A stretch of DNA of 64,000 nt, taken from contig NZ_CP149514.1 of the NCBI RefSeq assembly GCF_045291545.1, forward strand, positions 1,922,001-1,986,000, given 5' to 3'. Shown piece by piece: positions 35,321 to 43,053 of the stretch. The position numbers and the translations under genes are program-made. Origin of the DNA: Gallaecimonas sp045291545. GTDB lineage: Bacteria; Pseudomonadota; Gammaproteobacteria; Enterobacterales; Gallaecimonadaceae. The notes beneath the pieces were generated by a model. It was not told where the DNA came from, ran no database searches, and saw nothing but the letters and a program-made list of their open reading frames with translations. Each line of letters opens with the position of its first letter. Position 1 is the first letter of the stretch.

Positions 35321-35322
35321 GC

Positions 35323-37158
35323 TTAAACTTTTAACACCACCGACCCAAGCGGCGGTAGCTGGATAAGCAATTTCCCTTGCCCATGGCTGACCAGCAAAGG
35401 CGCCGAGGCTTTACCTAGCAGCACTTTCAACGGGTATTGGCCATCCGCAAGTTGCCATTTTTTCATCAGCTCAGCCGGCAGCTTTAATGTAAATTGCCGT
35501 GGCGCCTTGACATCAAAGTTGCTGGCAACCAGTAACCGGTCATGACCTTGCCAGCGAGCAAAGGCAAAGACTTTGTCATCAAAACCTGGCTGCCCCTTAT
35601 TGGCACTGTACAGTTCCTGCAGCGGCCCTTTCATGGCCGGCTCACGGGCGGCAATGTTCAGCAGGCGGCTATAGAACTGATGCAGGGCCTTTTCACTGGC
35701 GGTGAGCTTGCCACCGTCAAAGCGGCCACCGTCCATCCAGCGCTGTACGGTTGGTACCCCCCAGTAATCGAACATGGTGGTGCGGCTGGCTTTACCAAAA
35801 CCGGCATCGCCTTTGGCCGGTTCACCCAGGCTCTGACCGAAATAGATCATCGCCGGGCCTTTACCCAGCAACGCGGTAACCACCATACCGGGTTTGCCCT
35901 TGGCAGCGTTGCCGGCAAAACCACTGCTGGCAATGCGCTGTTCGTCGTGGTTTTCCAAAAACCGTACCAAGTGGCCATCGACACCGGCCAGGCGCTGGAT
36001 AACAGGCACCAGGGCTCCGGTGCCGGCCTTACCGGTCATAATGGCTCGTACCGTGTCGTAGGTATCGACCTTGTCGTACAGATAATCCATCTGCCCCAGG
36101 TGGATATAATCCTGGTAGACGCTGGGCCGATAGATCTCGGCAATCAGTACCGCCTTGGGGTTTTTCATTTTGATGGCGCTATTGAGGTAGCTCCAGAACT
36201 CCACCGGCACCATGCCGGCCATGTCATAACGAAAGCCGTCGACGCCTTTGGCGAGCCAATATAGCGCTATCTGGCGGAACTTGACCCAGCTATCAGGCAC
36301 CGATTTACCTTGCCAGAATGCATAGTGGGCGCGGTAGTCCTTGTGTGCGTAACTCGCCGGTAGCGACGGGAAGTCGTGGCTGCCATCAGGGCGTACGCCG
36401 TAGTTGATTTTGACGGTTTCGTACCAGTCGTTGAAATCCGGCTGGGCCTTGCGTGAGCCGTTGCCCGTCCACTTGGCCGGATATTCGGCAAACTTACCAT
36501 CGGCGCCCACCGTCGGGTCGCCCCCTACTGGTTTATAGCCATGTTCCGGCTTTGGCACCTTAAAGGCTTTACCGACCACGTAATAGAAGTTGTTATTGCG
36601 CTTATAGACGACCGATGTGTCATCGTGCAGGCCAAAGTCCCGCTCAGGGTAAACTGAGGAGTGGTAACGGCGCGCCACATGATTGGGCACAATATCCATG
36701 ATCACCTTCATGCCATGAGCATGGGTACGGCGAATAAGCGCCTCAAATTCCTGCAAACGATGGGTCGGATCATTGGCCAGATCCGGGTCAACGTTGTAGT
36801 AGTCCTTCACCGCATAAGGCGAGCCTGCCCGGCCCTTGACGACATCCGGATCATCCTTGGCAATACCAAAAGCACTGTAATCGGTCACCTGGGCATGCTC
36901 CGGCACACCGGTGTACCAGATGTATTTCACGCCCATGGCCTTGATGGCAGCTAGGGCATTGTCGTTGATATCACTGAACTTGCCGACCCCGTTCTGTTTG
37001 ATAGTGCCCCAGGGTTTATTGGTGCTGTTCTTATTACCAAACAAGCGCGTAAACATCTGATAGATAACCGGCTTACCCTGCTCTGTAGGAGCAGGGGTCG
37101 GAGCCGCCGATGCCAGCTGCGGCAACATCAGTAACACTAAAGCAAGGCGTTTCATCAA
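35323..37158 (-). CDS. Exported GH13 alpha-amylase family protein
   Basis: Glycoside hydrolase family 13 enzyme, expected to cleave alpha-1,4-glucans in the periplasm or outside the cell. A signal peptide ends LASA. The barrel carries the family regions: DIVPNH, GFRYD (nucleophile about D312), LIAEIY (acid/base about E341) and ENHDEQ (about D405). Length 611. It is the last gene of a three-enzyme unit, 8 bp after the GH31 gene. Exact specificity (amylase or maltogenic type) cannot be read from the motifs. Confidence 0.9.
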   Translation of the reverse strand: MMKRLALVLLMLPQLASAAPTPAPTEQGKPVIYQMFTRLFGNKNSTNKPWGTIKQNGVGKFSDINDNALAAIKAMGVKYIWYTGVPEHAQVTDYSAFGIAKDDPDVVKGRAGSPYAVKDYYNVDPDLANDPTHRLQEFEALIRRTHAHGMKVIMDIVPNHVARRYHSSVYPERDFGLHDDTSVVYKRNNNFYYVVGKAFKVPKPEHGYKPVGGDPTVGADGKFAEYPAKWTGNGSRKAQPDFNDWYETVKINYGVRPDGSHDFPSLPASYAHKDYRAHYAFWQGKSVPDSWVKFRQIALYWLAKGVDGFRYDMAGMVPVEFWSYLNSAIKMKNPKAVLIAEIYRPSVYQDYIHLGQMDYLYDKVDTYDTVRAIMTGKAGTGALVPVIQRLAGVDGHLVRFLENHDEQRIASSGFAGNAAKGKPGMVVTALLGKGPAMIYFGQSLGEPAKGDAGFGKASRTTMFDYWGVPTVQRWMDGGRFDGGKLTASEKALHQFYSRLLNIAAREPAMKGPLQELYSANKGQPGFDDKVFAFARWQGHDRLLVASNFDVKAPRQFTLKLPAELMKKWQLADGQYPLKVLLGKASAPLLVSHGQGKLLIQLPPLGSVVLKV

Positions 37159-37166
37159 TGACTTCC

Positions 37167-39518
37167 TTATTGCAAGGTGATGGCGCTGTCACGGCCATCC
37201 CAATCAAATTGCAGGCGTACCTGACCATTCTGGCGGGTAAACGCCAGCACCTGGCCGTCAAGGCTGACGCGCTGAACCGCACCGGCATGGTGGACAACCA
37301 GGGTGATGTGGCGCTGTTTCGGCATTCCACTAAAGCCGTTGCCGGTACTGCTGAGGCGAATAGTCAGAGCCTGGGCCTGACGCGCTGTGAAATGCAGCAG
37401 CTGGTACTGGCCTTTTTGATAAGCATCACGGCTATGGCCATCATCGTCGTAGAGTTGCCCCTGCGCCTGCGTGACGGAAGGATCTGCCCAGTAATGCAGC
37501 GTCAGATTGCGGGTACTGTATTGATCCGTGCTCATTACCGGCGCCACCATCGGCACAAAGCTGCCGGCTTTCACCATCACCGGTAAGCGCTCCAGCACCG
37601 TCGGCCGGGTATAGGCCTGCCCCCCCACAACCTTGTGGTCATTGTGATAGTCAAACCACACGCCCGCAGGCAGTTCGGTGGTCACGGTTTTGGCATCAGC
37701 GTCGGTAACCGGCGTGACCAAGAAGGCATCACCCCAGAAGTAGCTGTGGGCGTTGTCAAAGTCGCTGACCTTATCCGTTTCATACAAGACCGGGCGCATC
37801 AGTGGCATGCCGGTCAGGCTGTTTTCAAAGGCCAGGGTGTAGTTGTACGGCAACATGGCGTAACGCTGGCGAATGTAACCGGCTACCACGTCCTGAATAT
37901 GCTGACCGTGAAAAACCGGTTCCGGGGCAATTTCTTCCTGGGCATGGGGGCGGAACACCGGCTGGAATACACCGTATTGCAGCCAGCGCAGGTACAGTGC
38001 CGGGTCGAAGTGGTCACCACCGGCAAAGCCGCCGAGGTCAGAATGGATATAACCCAGGCCCTGGGCGCCCATCTGCACCGCCAGTTCCACCTGCGGTTTC
38101 AAGCCACCCCAGCTGCGTGAAACATCGCCAGTCCAGGGAATGATGCCGTAGCGCTGGGTGCCGGCAAAACCACTGCGCATCAGGATAAACGGCCGTTTAT
38201 CCGGTGCTGCCTGAATACTGCGTTGGTACACCATCTGCGCCCAGCGATGACCATAGGCATTGTGCAGGGCATCGGCGCTACCTTCGGCATGCACCAGAGT
38301 CGCCGGGTGCACTTCCGGCTCCCCCAGGTCGCCCCAGAAGCCGGCCACACCCTGGTCCATAAGATGCTGGTATTTTTGCCAGAACCAGTTCCGGCCTTTT
38401 TTTGAGAACACATCAATCAGGCCGGTGTGACCAAAGTAGAAGTCGAAGGTAGCGGGCTTACCGCTGGCATCGGGGGTAATGGCCCCCGCTTGCACCGCCG
38501 AGTCCCAACACTTGGAGGTGGTCAGCACAAAGGGCTCGGTGATAAGCACCGTTTTCACACCGGCTTGGCGCAGGTCGTGGATCATTTTCACCGGCGTCGG
38601 GAAGGCCGCCTTGTACCAATCCAGGTTGCCCATGTGGCCTTTGATGTCTTTACCGAACCAGTACAGATCCAGCACCACTGCATCGAGGGGAATACCGGCC
38701 GCTTGGTAGCGGGCCACCACATCCCGCACCTGCGCTTCGGAATGGTAACCAAAACGTGAGGCAAAGTTACCCAGGGCCCAACGGGGCGGCAATGGCTGAT
38801 GGCCGGTAATGGCGGTGTAATCTTTGGTCAGATCGGCAAAGTGCTGACCCGCTACCACTACATAGGCACGGCGGCCGGTTTCGGCACTGAAGGTCATCTG
38901 GTCGGCAACTGTCGCCCCCAGATCCATCTTGCCCTTGGCGGTGTTGTCGAACAGCAGCAAGTACTTGTTAGAGGAAATCACCATCGGCAGGCTGTAATAC
39001 ATCTGCGCGGCATGGGTGGTATAGCCATAGCTGGCCTTGTTGTAGAGCGGCAGAATATGGCCACGACGGTTCATGCCCAGCACCCGCTCACCGCCGCCCA
39101 TCAGCTGCTCACCCTGGCTCAGCTTGAACCCCAGCTGTACCTGGCCATTGCGGTTAAAGCCGCTGCTTTCGGCCAACAGCAACTTCTTGCCGCGGTAAAA
39201 GCGGATGTGGTGGTTTTTCTTATTAATTTCAGCACGCAAACCCGGCAGCTGATACACCCAGTTAGTGCCGCCATCATGCAGGCTGGCAGTGACCAACTGC
39301 TTGGCCGCAATGGCTCGTGACGCCGGATTACGCTGCCCTTTAGGTTGATAAACCACTTGCAGGCTGTCGGGGCTCAGTGGCGTCAAAATCAACTGGCCTT
39401 TGGCCTCGTTCAACACCAAACGGTGTGGTGTCAGCTGGTACGGCTGACTGGCACAGCCGGCCAGCCACAGGCCGGTCAGTAACAGCAACAGGGCGCGCAG
39501 GCGCGGTAACTGAATCAT
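37167..39518 (-). CDS. GH31 alpha-glucosidase / alpha-glucosyltransferase lipoprotein
   Basis: Family 31 glycosidase with a lipobox signal peptide (LWLAGC), so probably anchored in the outer membrane. An N-terminal beta-sandwich (about 35-240) precedes the catalytic barrel. The nucleophile is about D397 in GFWGDLGEPE and the acid/base about D465 in PWTGDVSRSW. The GDLGEPE form, instead of the common DMNEP, recalls the Cellvibrio Agd31B type, which is a 4-alpha-glucosyltransferase rather than a plain hydrolase. That activity is inferred. The gene overlaps the upstream GH13 gene by 4 bp. Confidence 0.88.
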   Translation of the reverse strand: MIQLPRLRALLLLLTGLWLAGCASQPYQLTPHRLVLNEAKGQLILTPLSPDSLQVVYQPKGQRNPASRAIAAKQLVTASLHDGGTNWVYQLPGLRAEINKKNHHIRFYRGKKLLLAESSGFNRNGQVQLGFKLSQGEQLMGGGERVLGMNRRGHILPLYNKASYGYTTHAAQMYYSLPMVISSNKYLLLFDNTAKGKMDLGATVADQMTFSAETGRRAYVVVAGQHFADLTKDYTAITGHQPLPPRWALGNFASRFGYHSEAQVRDVVARYQAAGIPLDAVVLDLYWFGKDIKGHMGNLDWYKAAFPTPVKMIHDLRQAGVKTVLITEPFVLTTSKCWDSAVQAGAITPDASGKPATFDFYFGHTGLIDVFSKKGRNWFWQKYQHLMDQGVAGFWGDLGEPEVHPATLVHAEGSADALHNAYGHRWAQMVYQRSIQAAPDKRPFILMRSGFAGTQRYGIIPWTGDVSRSWGGLKPQVELAVQMGAQGLGYIHSDLGGFAGGDHFDPALYLRWLQYGVFQPVFRPHAQEEIAPEPVFHGQHIQDVVAGYIRQRYAMLPYNYTLAFENSLTGMPLMRPVLYETDKVSDFDNAHSYFWGDAFLVTPVTDADAKTVTTELPAGVWFDYHNDHKVVGGQAYTRPTVLERLPVMVKAGSFVPMVAPVMSTDQYSTRNLTLHYWADPSVTQAQGQLYDDDGHSRDAYQKGQYQLLHFTARQAQALTIRLSSTGNGFSGMPKQRHITLVVHHAGAVQRVSLDGQVLAFTRQNGQVRLQFDWDGRDSAITLQ

Positions 39519-41353
39519 GGTAATAACTCCAGAATGCGAGCGGTTTTAGCCGGTAGCGTCAGCGACTGGCGAAGATCGAAAATCTGGCCGCTGATAACGT
39601 CACGGCCATGGTGAAAATGCACAAGCCCCTCACGGAACCTTTTGGTACTGAGCGTCAGTACTTTGTCGGTTTTATTCAGCACCACCATCACCCGTTGGCC
39701 CGGGCTGATACGAAAATACACATAGCTGCCCTGCTCCGGCACGTATTGCAGTAGGCGGCCGCTGGTCAGCGCCGCGCTGTGCTGGCGGTACTGTAACAAG
39801 GTGCGTAAATACTGCTGTGACGCCCGCTGGGCCGCACTCAATCCTTTACCGCTAAAGGCATTGACCTTATCGCCGGGCCAGCCACCGGGGAAGTCAGAGC
39901 GGATCACGCCATCGTTTTTGCCACCGGGGTTAGCCATCATCAGCTCGGTGCCGTAGAAAATCTGCGGGATCCCGCGGGTAGTAAGCACCAACGCTATCGC
40001 CATTTTCCACAGCGCCGGATCATCATGAAGCTGGGTCATGATGCGGTTGGTATCGTGATTATCGGCAAACACCACCAGCTTGTTCGGATGGGCGTACAAA
40101 AAGTCATCGGCCAATACCTGATACAAACCGGTGATACCGCTTTTCCAGGTTTCCCTGGCGGTTAGCGCTGGGGCAATGGCCGCCTGTAGCGGGAAGTCCA
40201 TCAGCGACGGCAAGTTACTGACATAACCGTCTTTGGGGTGATTGCCTTTTTGCCAATAGCTGACAATGGCCGGGTCAGTGCTCCACTCCTCGCCCACCAT
40301 GTTCAGGTGCGGGTATTCGCGCATCAACGCCTGACTCCACTGCCCCAGGAAAGTGCGGTCGGAATAGGAATAAGTGTCGATACGAATACCGCTGAGATTG
40401 GCATATTCCACCCACCAGATACTGTTCTGAATGAGATAGGTAGCCACCAGCGGATTGCGCTGATTGAGATCCGGCATACTCGGTACAAACCAGCCGTCAT
40501 TGAACTGCTGCTGGTCAACTTTGGCCCCGTGCGGATCGTGCAGGGTTTCCCGGCGGTGATTGGTGGGGTGAAAATGCTGGCCGTTGAGCCAGTCAGGGGT
40601 CGGCAGATCCTTCATCCACGGGTGCTCGGCACCAATATGGTTAAGCACCACATCGATGATAAGCCCCATGCCGTGAGCACGGGCTTTCGCTGACAGCTCA
40701 CGGTACAGCTGGTTACTGCCAAAGCGTGGGTCAACCCGGTAGAAATTGGTGGCCGAGTAACCATGGTAGCTGTATGACGGCACGGCGTTTTCCACCACCG
40801 GGTTGAGCCATAATTGCGTAACACCCAGTTTTTGCAGGTAGTCAAGGTGGTCAATGACCCCTTGCAGATCACCGCCATGGCGGCCACCGGGATTCGCTCG
40901 GTTTGCTTTGTCACCATAGCCCGGTACGTTGTCATTGCCTGGGTCGCCATTGGCAAATCGGTCCGGGGTAATGAGGTAAATCACATCTTTTGCTGAAAAG
41001 CCCTGGCGGGCTGCCGAACCTTGACGACGCTGCCACAACGGGTAAGCAAGCACTTGCTGTTGCTGGCCCTGACGAAAGTGCAGTTGCACCCGGCCAGGCT
41101 TGGCCGCCGGTTGAATACGCAGGGTCACAAACAGGTAGTCAGGGCTGGCTACCCGGGTGCTGCTTTGCAGCGTCACACCAGGATATGGCGTCATCGACAC
41201 CTCGGCGTGGCCGATACCTTTGCCGTAAACCATCAGTTGTACCGACGGGCGCTTCATACCCACCCACCAGTTACCGGGTTCAATATGGTCGAGACTAAAA
41301 GCACTGGCCCCGGTACTGATAAACAGGGCCAGCATCATCAGCATGATGCGCAT
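39515..41353 (-). CDS. Exported GH13 cyclomaltodextrinase/neopullulanase-like enzyme
   Basis: GH13 enzyme with a signal peptide (ending GASA) and an N-terminal cyclomaltodextrinase-type beta domain (about 20-110) before the barrel. Catalytic regions: DVVLNH, GIRID (about D326), MVGEEW (about E355) and ADNHD (about D434). This layout is that of periplasmic neopullulanases/maltodextrinases such as SusA. A GAGGAG ribosome-binding site lies 6 nt before ATG. It is the first gene of the three-enzyme unit and has a regulator-like palindrome 61 bp upstream. Confidence 0.9.
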   Translation of the reverse strand: MRIMLMMLALFISTGASAFSLDHIEPGNWWVGMKRPSVQLMVYGKGIGHAEVSMTPYPGVTLQSSTRVASPDYLFVTLRIQPAAKPGRVQLHFRQGQQQQVLAYPLWQRRQGSAARQGFSAKDVIYLITPDRFANGDPGNDNVPGYGDKANRANPGGRHGGDLQGVIDHLDYLQKLGVTQLWLNPVVENAVPSYSYHGYSATNFYRVDPRFGSNQLYRELSAKARAHGMGLIIDVVLNHIGAEHPWMKDLPTPDWLNGQHFHPTNHRRETLHDPHGAKVDQQQFNDGWFVPSMPDLNQRNPLVATYLIQNSIWWVEYANLSGIRIDTYSYSDRTFLGQWSQALMREYPHLNMVGEEWSTDPAIVSYWQKGNHPKDGYVSNLPSLMDFPLQAAIAPALTARETWKSGITGLYQVLADDFLYAHPNKLVVFADNHDTNRIMTQLHDDPALWKMAIALVLTTRGIPQIFYGTELMMANPGGKNDGVIRSDFPGGWPGDKVNAFSGKGLSAAQRASQQYLRTLLQYRQHSAALTSGRLLQYVPEQGSYVYFRISPGQRVMVVLNKTDKVLTLSTKRFREGLVHFHHGRDVISGQIFDLRQSLTLPAKTARILELLP

Positions 41354-41413
41354 TGCAAACTCCTCAAGCGGGTGTGCCTTTGTGCCAAGACGCGCGTCGA
41401 AAGCAAAGCGCCC

Positions 41414-41427
41414 TGCATACGTATTCA
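41414..41427. promoter_or_regulatory. Candidate maltodextrin operator, copy A
   Basis: TGCATACGTATTCA, a near-palindrome (12 of 14 positions symmetrical, ACGT centre), upstream of the GH13-GH31-GH13 unit. It is identical to copy B upstream of the TonB receptor. The shape is that of a LacI-family operator; the regulator is not in the window. Confidence 0.65.
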
Positions 41428-41470
41428 GCGGTTTGCCGCAGCCAGCACACCTCTGGCCGCAGCCACCGGG

Positions 41471-42988
41471 TCAATTTGCGATCTCCGGCGCCGCCGCGCC
41501 CGCTTTTGCGAGGTAGCTGTCGTGGCTTAGCAGCTGCTTGCTTGCCTGGCTGAAAATGGTGCGCAGGTTGCTGAGAAAATCATTGAGGTCCGCCGCACTG
41601 AGGCCCATTGCCATAGGGTCAAAATCCTCTGGCAAAAAGTTCTGGCCAATCAATACCTGGTGCCAGGCCACTTCGGTAAAGAGTTCATCCTGCTCCCGAA
41701 ACACCCGACCAGTGGCTTTAAAGAGCGCCATTTTATGCGCCAGTGAGTCAGGTATGGCCATATCACGGCGTTCCTGCCAAAAGCGGCTGTCGGTACGTTG
41801 ATTCAGGTGGTAGTGCAGTATGATGAAGTCGCGAATACGCTCAAATTCGATACGCGACTGGCGGTTATATTCGTCCACATCCGCCTGCTTGATGCCCTGA
41901 TGGGGAAACAGCTTCAAAAGCCGCACCACGCCACTTTGCACCAGATGCAAACTGGTGGACTCCAGAGGCTCCAAAAAGCCGCTGGCCAGCCCCAGCGACA
42001 CACAATTACGGTGCCACTGCAAACGCCGCCTGCCGGTGCTAAAGCGCAGTAAACGCGGCTCGGCGAGTGGTTTACCATCGAGGTTGGCCAGCAAGGTGTC
42101 AGCCGCGGCCTGGTCACTGATGTAGCTGCTGGCATAAACATGGCCATTACCAGTGCGATGCTGCAATGGAATGCGCCACTGCCAGCCGGCATCGTGGGCA
42201 ATAGAGCGAGTATAAGGCTGCACCGGGCCCGTTTTTTCGCAAGGTACTGCCAATGCGCTGTCACAGGGTAGCCAGTGGCGCCAGTCTTCAAAGCCGGTTT
42301 TCAATGCTCCTTCGATAAGCACGCCACGAAAACCGGAGCAGTCAATAAAAAGGTCACCATCGATAACCTGGCCATTTTCGAGCACTAATGCCTCGATAAA
42401 GCCATTAGCCGGGTTCATGCGCGTATCAGCAACCTTGCCTTCAATACGTTTTACCCCCTGACGCTCGCTGATGTCCCGCAGCATGTTGGCATACAGGCCG
42501 GCGTCAAAGTGGTAAGCATGGGTCAGGCCCCCCAAAGGTGTGCCTTTGATTTGCTGAATAGGCTGGAACTTGCCCGCCTTGGCGGCCTGATAGTTAAAGG
42601 AATAATCCCATAAACTGGAGGTATCACCTTGCGCCTTGGCGCGCATCCAGAAGTGGTGAAAATCGGTCAAGCCCAGCTTGCGACCCAGATCACCAAAAGC
42701 ATGCATGTAGCTGTCGCCGCACTGCCCCCAGTTTTCAAACTGAATGCCGAGTTTAATGGTTCCTTGTGTTGCCTTTAAAAAAGCCGCTTCATCAAGACCA
42801 ACCAGCTGATTAAACAAGGCTATTGGGGGAATAGTCGCCTCGCCGACACCGACAGTACCAATGGCATCAGATTCAATCAGAGTAATGCTCAGGTATGACC
42901 CCATCAGCTTGGATAGCAAAGCCGCCGCCATCCAGCCAGCACTGCCCCCACCGAGAATGACAACCTTATTAACCGTCGCCTTTTGCAT
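41471..42988 (-). CDS. Flavin-dependent (tryptophan-type) halogenase homologue
   Basis: FAD-dependent protein of the tryptophan halogenase family (505 residues). The FAD loop GGGSAGWMAA is at 13-22. The catalytic lysine that forms the haloamine in PrnA/RebH falls at K79 (GTIKLGIQF). The WxWxIP signature that suppresses monooxygenase activity is 269-274 (WQWRIP), and the active-site glutamate is in EPLEST (about E343). It therefore looks catalytically competent. It has no signal peptide. It sits between a TonB receptor and amylases, not in an antibiotic cluster. A flavin reductase partner is not in the window. Ribosome-binding site AGGAG. Confidence 0.88.
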   Translation of the reverse strand: MQKATVNKVVILGGGSAGWMAAALLSKLMGSYLSITLIESDAIGTVGVGEATIPPIALFNQLVGLDEAAFLKATQGTIKLGIQFENWGQCGDSYMHAFGDLGRKLGLTDFHHFWMRAKAQGDTSSLWDYSFNYQAAKAGKFQPIQQIKGTPLGGLTHAYHFDAGLYANMLRDISERQGVKRIEGKVADTRMNPANGFIEALVLENGQVIDGDLFIDCSGFRGVLIEGALKTGFEDWRHWLPCDSALAVPCEKTGPVQPYTRSIAHDAGWQWRIPLQHRTGNGHVYASSYISDQAAADTLLANLDGKPLAEPRLLRFSTGRRRLQWHRNCVSLGLASGFLEPLESTSLHLVQSGVVRLLKLFPHQGIKQADVDEYNRQSRIEFERIRDFIILHYHLNQRTDSRFWQERRDMAIPDSLAHKMALFKATGRVFREQDELFTEVAWHQVLIGQNFLPEDFDPMAMGLSAADLNDFLSNLRTIFSQASKQLLSHDSYLAKAGAAAPEIAN

Positions 42989-42999
42989 GCTGTGCTCCT

Positions 43000-43036
43000 A
43001 AAAAAATGCCCCTGAAACCATCGGGTTGCAGGGGCA
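43000..43036 (-). terminator. Terminator or attenuator between the TonB receptor and halogenase genes
   Basis: TGCCCCTG / CAGGGGCA stem whose loop contains a second pairing (AACC / GGTT), followed on the minus strand by seven T's and then directly by the halogenase ribosome-binding site. Confidence 0.8.
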
Positions 43037-43053
43037 GTTTACGCTCTGCGGGG

